11,840 bases of DNA from Micromonosporaceae bacterium (GTDB lineage Bacteria; Actinomycetota; Actinomycetes; Mycobacteriales; Micromonosporaceae). Shown in pieces: positions 7,316 through 11,840 of this stretch. The position numbers and the translations under genes were made by a program. The notes under the pieces were generated by a model. That model did no database searches. It saw nothing but the letters and a program-made list of their open reading frames with translations, and was not told the DNA's origin. The stretch lies in assembly GCA_019689695.1 (NCBI GenBank), contig JADGHA010000089.1, positions 1-11,840 of the forward strand, written 5' to 3'. Numbering within the stretch: position 1 is the first letter of the stretch; the number at the start of each line of letters is the position of its first letter.

Positions 7316-8750
7316 TGCACGGGGTGCCGCCGAGGCGGAAGTCACCCGGCCGGGGGTTCGTGCCGCTGTACGTCGCCTGGAAGCCGAACGTCACGCTGCC
7401 GTTCGCCGGCAGGCTGGCGTTCCAGGGGGCGTTGCGCGCGGTCACGCTCTGCCCGCTCTGGGACAGCTCGGTGTTCCACGCGTTGGTCACCTGCTGGTTG
7501 CCCGGGAAGGTCCAGCTCAGCGCCCAGCCGTTGAGCGCCGAGCCGCCGTTGGCGACGACCACGTTCGCGGTGAAGCCCGTGTTCCACTGGTTCACCTCGT
7601 ACCGGACAGAGCACGCGCCGGCCGGGGCCGAGCCGGTCGGTGAGGCCGACGCCGACGGGGAGGCCGACGCCGACGGGGAGCCGCCACCGCCGCTCGGCGG
7701 GAAGCGGATGACCCGGTCGTCGTTCGCCGCCGGGGTGCCACGGCCGTCCCGGTTGCTGGTGGTCACCCACAGGTACCCGTCCGGGCCGACGATCACCGTG
7801 CGCAGCCGGCCGAACGTGCCCTGCAGCTCGGCGGTGGGCGTGCCGGTGCTCGTCCCGTTCAGCGGGACCAGCCACAGCCGGCGGCCGGCCAGGGCACCGG
7901 CGAACAGGGTGTTGTTGGCGATCGCGGCCCCGCTCGGGGACGCCTCCGAGGTGCGCCACACCACCAGCGGGTCGCGGAAGTTGGGGTTGTTGGCGACGCC
8001 CTCGACGATGGGCCAGCCGTAGTTGCCCCCGGGCACGATCAGGTTGATCTCGTCCCAGGTGTTCTGGCCGAACTCGGTCGCCCACAGTCGCCCCTGCGTG
8101 TCCCAGGCCAGGCCCTGCACGTTGCGGTGGCCGTAGCTGTAGACCAGGGAGCCGGCGAACGGATTGTCCGGCGGCACGCTGCCATCCGGGCGCATCCGAA
8201 GGATCTTGCCGCCGAGGCTCTGCAGGTTCTGCGCGTTCGCGGTCTGCCCGGCCTCGCCGACGCCGGCGTAGAGCATGCCGTCCGGCCCGAACGCGATCCG
8301 GCCGCCGTCGTGGATGCTGCCGCGCGGTATGCCGGAGACCACCACCTGCTGGTTCTGCGGGTTGGCGAGGGTGAACCGGACGATCCGGTTGTCGGCGGCC
8401 GAGGTGAAGTACGCGTACACCAGGTTGTCCTGGGCGTACGTGGGCGAGACGGCGAGGCCGAGCAGCCCGCCCTCACCGGTCGGCGACACGTTCGGCACGG
8501 TCGCCACCTGGACCGGTGCGGCGCCCGGACGCACCCGCATGATCCGGGCCCGCGCCCGCTCGGCGACCAGCGCACTGCCGTCGGGCAGGAACGCCACTCC
8601 CCACGGCACCTCCAGCCCGGTGGCGACCACCTCCGGCCGGGTGAAGTCGAAGCCGGCGGCGGCCTGGGCCTCGGTGGCGAGGACGGTCAGCGTGGTGCCG
8701 GTGAGGGCGGCCGCGAGCAGGGCGGCGGCCGCCGCCGTACGCTTACGCAT
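7305..8750 (-). CDS. Secreted PQQ-type sugar dehydrogenase with C-terminal CBM2
   Basis: The 481-residue extracellular protein joins a glucose/sorbosone dehydrogenase-type beta-propeller to a cellulose-binding module. Residues 1-31 are a Sec-type signal peptide (KR, Ala-rich core, AQA). The propeller (about 36-352) has the family landmarks VPWGVAFLPDG (48-58), HDGG (147-150, catalytic-base H147), SYGHRNVQGLAWD (205-217) and DEINLIVPGGNYGWP (233-247). Such proteins oxidise sugars using PQQ and calcium; the acceptor here is unknown. A Ser/Ala/Pro linker (353-378) leads to a CBM2 domain (380-481) with terminal Cys380 and Cys478 and exposed-type Trp residues 389, 425 and 443, so binding to cellulose or another crystalline polysaccharide is likely. 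AAGGAG lies six bases before the ATG, a strong ribosome-binding site. The gene follows the PPOX gene by 36 bp on the same strand and may be read with it. No PQQ biosynthesis gene is in the window. Confidence 0.9.
   Translation of the reverse strand: MRKRTAAAAALLAAALTGTTLTVLATEAQAAAGFDFTRPEVVATGLEVPWGVAFLPDGSALVAERARARIMRVRPGAAPVQVATVPNVSPTGEGGLLGLAVSPTYAQDNLVYAYFTSAADNRIVRFTLANPQNQQVVVSGIPRGSIHDGGRIAFGPDGMLYAGVGEAGQTANAQNLQSLGGKILRMRPDGSVPPDNPFAGSLVYSYGHRNVQGLAWDTQGRLWATEFGQNTWDEINLIVPGGNYGWPIVEGVANNPNFRDPLVVWRTSEASPSGAAIANNTLFAGALAGRRLWLVPLNGTSTGTPTAELQGTFGRLRTVIVGPDGYLWVTTSNRDGRGTPAANDDRVIRFPPSGGGGSPSASASPSASASPTGSAPAGACSVRYEVNQWNTGFTANVVVANGGSALNGWALSWTFPGNQQVTNAWNTELSQSGQSVTARNAPWNASLPANGSVTFGFQATYSGTNPRPGDFRLGGTPCTVS
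7642..7677. repeat. 18-bp perfect tandem duplication in the linker
   Basis: GAGGCCGACGCCGACGGG occurs twice back to back (7642-7659 and 7660-7677). On the minus strand it encodes the repeated hexapeptide PSASAS in the Ser/Ala/Pro linker between the propeller and the CBM2. The two copies are identical, which suggests recent slippage or gene conversion that changes linker length. Confidence 0.85.
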
Positions 8751-8786
8751 AGCAAGCTCCTTGGCAGCGCGAGCAAGCGATCGTCA

Positions 8787-9317
8787 TCAATGTAGCATGT
8801 CATCGATATACCCGCTCGCGGTCAGCTCGTAGTGCAGCGTGCGCACCCGCATCAGACGGTGGCTGAGCGGCACCATGGCCGCCTGCAGCAGGGGGTACTT
8901 GGCGGCCAGCAGCCGGCGCGCCCGCACCGCCTCGGCGCCGTCGAGCAGGCGTGCCTTCGCCGGCGTTGCCGGGCCGGTCGGGCGGCCCTCCGGTGTGGAC
9001 GGTGCGATGAGGACGTTCGGGTTGCGGCGCAGGCGCTTGGCCTTCCAGGAGGTGTGCCAGGTCCGCACATACGCGTGGTCGCCGTCCACCGCGATGCTGA
9101 CCGGCGACGTGGGCGCCGTGCCGTCCCTCCGGTACGTGGTGACGGCGATTGTCTTCTGCCGCACCAGCGGCGCCCAGACCGCGCTGGCTGCGGTGCCCAC
9201 CCGGCCCACCATATAGCCGAGCTGGCACAGCCGCAGCGCCAGCGCGAGTGCGACCAGGACCGAGACGCTGCCCAGCAGCACCCAGTCGGAGTTCCGCCCG
9301 CCCAGCGCGGTCACCAC
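8787..9317 (-). CDS. Membrane-anchored PPOX-class, F420-dependent-type oxidoreductase
   Basis: The conserved C-terminal part (from about residue 48 of this call) reads as a split-barrel PPOX/FDOR-B fold: RQKTIAVTTYRRDGTAPTSP, then VSIAVDGDHAYVRTWHTS, WKAKRLRRNPNV and LIAPSTPEGRPTGPATPAKA, ending with HYELT. This is the pattern of actinobacterial proteins annotated as PPOX class F420-dependent oxidoreductases, which bind F420 or a flavin; the substrate is unknown. The start is uncertain. GTG at 9317 (176 aa) adds a hydrophobic segment, residues about 12-29, as a single membrane anchor; GTG at 9314 is equivalent, and ATG at 9212 (141 aa) would give a soluble protein. None has a clear Shine-Dalgarno. 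The frame stays open upstream but cannot be coding beyond 9364, where the divergent deaminase gene begins. The gene lies upstream of the PQQ dehydrogenase on the same strand. Confidence 0.75.
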   Translation of the reverse strand: MVTALGGRNSDWVLLGSVSVLVALALALRLCQLGYMVGRVGTAASAVWAPLVRQKTIAVTTYRRDGTAPTSPVSIAVDGDHAYVRTWHTSWKAKRLRRNPNVLIAPSTPEGRPTGPATPAKARLLDGAEAVRARRLLAAKYPLLQAAMVPLSHRLMRVRTLHYELTASGYIDDMLH

Positions 9318-9364
9318 GGTGGACGGGTCGGGCCGGGCGGGTGTGACGGGTACCGTGAGACCCG
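9318..9364. promoter_or_regulatory. Short divergent promoter region, possible leaderless start
   Basis: Only 47 bp separate the PPOX and deaminase genes. On the plus strand TACCGT (9351-9356) fits the actinobacterial -10 pattern TAnnnT and ends eight bases before the ATG at 9365, so a transcript starting at or very near the ATG is possible. No clear ribosome-binding site precedes that ATG, and no convincing -35 is visible. This is suggestive only. Confidence 0.3.
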
Positions 9365-10342
9365 ATGCGTGACCTCCGTTACCTGCCCAAGGCCAACCTC
9401 CACCTGCACCTGGCCGGGGCGATGCGCCCGGCCACCCTGGCGGAGCTGGCCGCCCGGTACGGCCTGGCGGCACCGCCCCCCGTCGCGCTGGCCAGGTCCG
9501 GGCACAGCTGGGCCGCCTTCCAGAGCCGCTACGACGCGGCGCGGTCGGTGATCCGCACGGCCCAGGACATCGCCCGGGTGGTCGATGAGGCGCTCGCCGA
9601 CGATGCCGAGGACGGCTGCGGGTGGGTGGAGCTGCAGGTCGACCCGACCGGGTACGCCCGGCTCGTGGGTGGCCTGGAGCCGGTCCTGGAGGCGGTGCTC
9701 GCCGCCGCGGCCGGCCGCGCCGGAGTGATCGTCGCATCCAGCTGGGCCCGGCCGCCCGCCCATGCCGAGCGGCTCGCCCGGCTCGCCGCCCGCTATGCCC
9801 CGTACGGCGTGGTGGGTTTCGGCCTGTCCAACGACGAACGCGGTGCCCGGGTCGCCGACTTCGCCCCGGCGTTCCGGGTCGCGGCCGAGGCCGGCCTGCT
9901 CGGCACCCCGCACGCCGGCTTCTACGAGCCGGCCTGGCACGTACGCGACTGCGTGACCCTGCTCGGGGCGCGCCGCATCGGCCACGGGCTGACCGCCACA
10001 CTGGACAGCGCCACGCTCGCGCTGCTCGCCGAGCGCTCGGTAACGCTGGAGATCTGCCCCACGTCGTACCCGCCGTTGGGTGTCGCGCCCGACCTCTCGG
10101 CGGTGCCCGTACGCGCGCTGCTCGCCCACGGCGTCCCGGTCGCCCTCGGCACCGACGACCCGCTGCTGTTCGGCGCCGGCCTGGTTGAGCAGTACCAGAT
10201 CGCCCGTGACCAGCTGGGCTGCACCGACGAGGAGCTGGCCGCGCTGGCCGCGCACTCCATCGCCGGATCGGCGGCTCCCGCGGCGGTCAAGGCACGCCTG
10301 TTGGCCGGGGTCCGGGACTGGCTCGCCATCGAGGAATCATGA
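9365..10342 (+). CDS. Adenosine-deaminase-like amidohydrolase lacking the HAGE glutamate
   Basis: The 325-residue protein has the adenosine/AMP deaminase TIM-barrel layout. The first metal motif is NLHLHLAG (11-18; H13, H15), GFGLSNDERG is at 151-160, the third metal His is H183, RIGHG is at 204-208 (H207), EICPTS at 229-234, and ALGTDDPLLFG at 260-270 (D264, D265). All zinc ligands are in place. The motif that is normally HAGE or HGGE, whose Glu is the proton-transferring residue, reads HAGF (183-186). Glu188 two residues later is the nearest acid, and the usual GP after the motif is also altered. It may be an inactive or repurposed deaminase, or belong to a clade with different chemistry, so 'adenosine deaminase' is homology, not a function claim. 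The gene ends in an ATGA overlap with matB, so the two are probably co-translated. It has no signal peptide and should be cytoplasmic. Confidence 0.85.
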   Translation: MRDLRYLPKANLHLHLAGAMRPATLAELAARYGLAAPPPVALARSGHSWAAFQSRYDAARSVIRTAQDIARVVDEALADDAEDGCGWVELQVDPTGYARLVGGLEPVLEAVLAAAAGRAGVIVASSWARPPAHAERLARLAARYAPYGVVGFGLSNDERGARVADFAPAFRVAAEAGLLGTPHAGFYEPAWHVRDCVTLLGARRIGHGLTATLDSATLALLAERSVTLEICPTSYPPLGVAPDLSAVPVRALLAHGVPVALGTDDPLLFGAGLVEQYQIARDQLGCTDEELAALAAHSIAGSAAPAAVKARLLAGVRDWLAIEES

Positions 10343-11664
10343 CACTGCTGCCGGCGCTCTCCGGAGCCTTCCCGGACCGGGCCGACGCGGTGCGCGTCGG
10401 CTCCTCGGCCATTTCCTGGGAGAGCCTGCGCGGTGCGGCAACCGCGGTGGCCGACCGGATCGCCGGTGCGCCGGCTGTGGCCGTGGAGGCGACCGCCAGC
10501 CTGGAGACGGTGGTCGCCGCCGTCGGCGCTCTGATCGCCGGCGTCCCGCTCGTGCCCGTACCGCCGGACTCCGGCCCGGTGGAGCGCGAGCACATCCTCA
10601 CCGACTCGGGCGCGGTCCCGCTCGGCCCGGTCGACCTGACCGCGCGGTCGGACACCAGCCATCCCACCCCGGCCGGCACGGCCACCGCCCTCATCCTCTA
10701 CACCAGCGGCACCACCGGAGCGCCGAAGGGTGTGCTGCTCTCCCGCGACGCCATCGCCGCCGACCTCGACGCGCTCGCCGAAGCCTGGCAATGGAGCGCC
10801 GACGACGTACTCGTGCACGGCCTGCCCCTGTTCCATGTGCACGGCCTCGTGCTCGGCGTACTCGGCGCGCTGCGCACCGGGTCCCGCCTGGTCCACACCG
10901 TACGGCCGCAGCCGTCCGCGTACGCCGCCGCGGCCGGGACACTCTACTTCGGAGTCCCCACGGTCTGGTCGCGGGTCTGTGCCGAGCCGCAGGCGGCCCG
11001 CGCCCTGTCCGGCGCCCGCCTGCTGGTCTCCGGCAGTGCCGCCCTGCCCGTGCCGGTCTTCGAGTCGCTGCGCTCGCTGACCGGGCACGAGCCGGTCGAG
11101 CGGTACGGCATGACGGAGACCCTGATCACGGTGAGCGCGCGGGCGGACGGTCCCCGGCGTCCCGGGTGTGTGGGCACCCCGCTGCCGGGCGTGGCGACCC
11201 GGCTGGCACTCCCCGATGGCGAGCTCGAGGTCCGCGGGCCGACCCTCTTCTCCGGGTACCTCAACCGCCCGGACGCCACCGCTGCATCGTTCACTGCGGA
11301 CGGCTGGTTCCGGACCGGCGACCTGGCGACCGTCGACGCCGACGGCACCCACCGGATCGTCGGACGCTCGGCGACGGACCTCATCAAGTGCGGCGGGTAC
11401 CGCGTCGGCGCCGGGGAGGTCGAGGACGCGCTGCTGGCTCATCCGGCGGTGGCCGAGGCGGCCGTCGTCGGGGCCCCGCACGCCGACCTGGGCCAGGAGA
11501 TCGTCGCGTACGTGGTGGCCTCCGGCGCCTCCGCCCAGGAGCTGATCGACTTCGTGGCCCGCCGGCTGTCCGTCCACAAGCGACCACGACGCGTCCACCT
11601 GGTCGAGGCGCTTCCGCGCAACGCCATGGGCAAGGTCCAGAAGGCGAGGTTGATCGACGCCTGA
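10339..11664 (+). CDS. matB: Malonyl-CoA synthetase (MatB-type acyl-CoA ligase)
   Basis: This 441-residue enzyme of the ANL superfamily should activate malonate, and perhaps methylmalonate, with ATP and CoA to malonyl-CoA, an extender for fatty-acid and polyketide synthesis. Motifs in order are YTSGTTGAPKG (121-131, ATP loop), LPLFHVHGLVLGVLG (162-176, MatB-like), FGVPTVWSR (204-212) with an Arg placed like the malonate-binding Arg of Streptomyces MatB, YGMTE (256-260), FRTGD (324-328), DLIKCGGYRVGAGE (347-360) and PRNAMGKVQK (426-435, catalytic K432). The short length and these segments closely follow Streptomyces coelicolor MatB as I remember it, and differ from longer fatty-acyl ligases. 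The ATG overlaps the deaminase stop as ATGA, with GAGGA three bases upstream, a short spacing that fits coupled translation. There is no malonate decarboxylase or transporter nearby. Confidence 0.88.
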   Translation: MTLLPALSGAFPDRADAVRVGSSAISWESLRGAATAVADRIAGAPAVAVEATASLETVVAAVGALIAGVPLVPVPPDSGPVEREHILTDSGAVPLGPVDLTARSDTSHPTPAGTATALILYTSGTTGAPKGVLLSRDAIAADLDALAEAWQWSADDVLVHGLPLFHVHGLVLGVLGALRTGSRLVHTVRPQPSAYAAAAGTLYFGVPTVWSRVCAEPQAARALSGARLLVSGSAALPVPVFESLRSLTGHEPVERYGMTETLITVSARADGPRRPGCVGTPLPGVATRLALPDGELEVRGPTLFSGYLNRPDATAASFTADGWFRTGDLATVDADGTHRIVGRSATDLIKCGGYRVGAGEVEDALLAHPAVAEAAVVGAPHADLGQEIVAYVVASGASAQELIDFVARRLSVHKRPRRVHLVEALPRNAMGKVQKARLIDA

Positions 11665-11840
11665 GCCCAGGGTGGTAGAGCGTGCGTGCTTCCGCCGGGT
11701 GGTCATGTCACTGTCAGCTACGGCGATCCGCGGGAAACCTGCCGGTGCCGCCACGGCTCTCCTGACATGGGCGGCGAAGCAGGGCCGGGCCTGGGACGTC
11801 GCGCAGACGGGCCGCGGCGAGCGCTGACGTCGCCACTAAA
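11665..11840. other. Downstream region with one short unrecognised open frame
   Basis: The final 176 bases follow matB and run off the window. The only coding-like item is a 40-codon frame on the plus strand, ATG at 11705 to TGA at 11825-11827, containing ALLTWAAKQGRAWDV. That phrase faintly recalls the C-terminal part of GyrI-like (MerR effector) domains, so a truncated remnant is possible, but I cannot support the assignment. There is no clear ribosome-binding site, hairpin or T-tract, so matB's terminator is not identified. Confidence 0.3.

Noticed and set aside
7642..7677. Short tandem repeats as a CRISPR-like array
   Set aside because: There are only two abutting copies with no spacers, and they encode linker peptide repeats.
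9318..10001. Upstream extension of the PPOX frame
   Set aside because: The frame is open, but the extension is Arg/Pro/Gly-rich and overlaps the divergent deaminase gene, so the start must lie at or below about 9317.
9922..11754. 610-codon minus-strand open frame opposite the deaminase and matB genes
   Set aside because: It is antisense to two genes with full family motifs, and its own product is compositionally biased without domains.

Overview
The window is very GC-rich DNA (third codon positions nearly all G or C) with GTG and TTG start codons, tight 4-base gene overlaps, F420-type enzymes and mycobacterial-style gene pairs. This points to a high-GC actinobacterium, plausibly of the Micromonosporaceae; the genus cannot be fixed from the sequence. 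It looks chromosomal. I see no rRNA, tRNA, CRISPR array, transposase, integrase or phage gene.

Left block (192-6257, all minus strand, transcribed from right to left). Four genes are packed like one operon: a beta-phosphoglucomutase-type HAD enzyme (TTG start at 6257), a GH65 disaccharide phosphorylase (GTG start inside the HAD stop codon), a uridine-kinase-like protein whose P-loop has decayed, and a large membrane protein with GGDEF and HD-GYP domains for c-di-GMP turnover. The first two form a known pathway: phosphorolysis of an alpha-glucosyl disaccharide to beta-glucose-1-phosphate, then conversion to glucose-6-phosphate. They resemble the mycobacterial Rv3400/Rv3401 pair. The last two add an apparent pseudokinase and a c-di-GMP enzyme to that sugar module.

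Middle block (6258-8750). A 192-bp divergent intergenic region carries an AT-rich stretch and a near-perfect 24-bp tandem repeat. It leads into a secreted SGNH/GDSL hydrolase on the plus strand. Convergent to it, with a 12-bp gap and a 14-bp palindrome at the junction, is a secreted PQQ-type sugar dehydrogenase carrying a C-terminal CBM2 cellulose-binding module.

Right block (8787-11664). A small membrane-anchored PPOX/F420-type protein lies just upstream of the dehydrogenase on the same strand. Divergent from it, a two-gene unit on the plus strand encodes an adenosine-deaminase-like amidohydrolase, in which the usual catalytic HAGE motif reads HAGF, followed with a 4-base ATGA overlap by a MatB-type malonyl-CoA synthetase. 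The last 176 bases hold no gene I can name, only a short open frame.

The items most worth a second look are the sugar-phosphorylase/pseudokinase/c-di-GMP operon, the deaminase homologue lacking the catalytic Glu and coupled to MatB, and the cellulose-targeted PQQ dehydrogenase.
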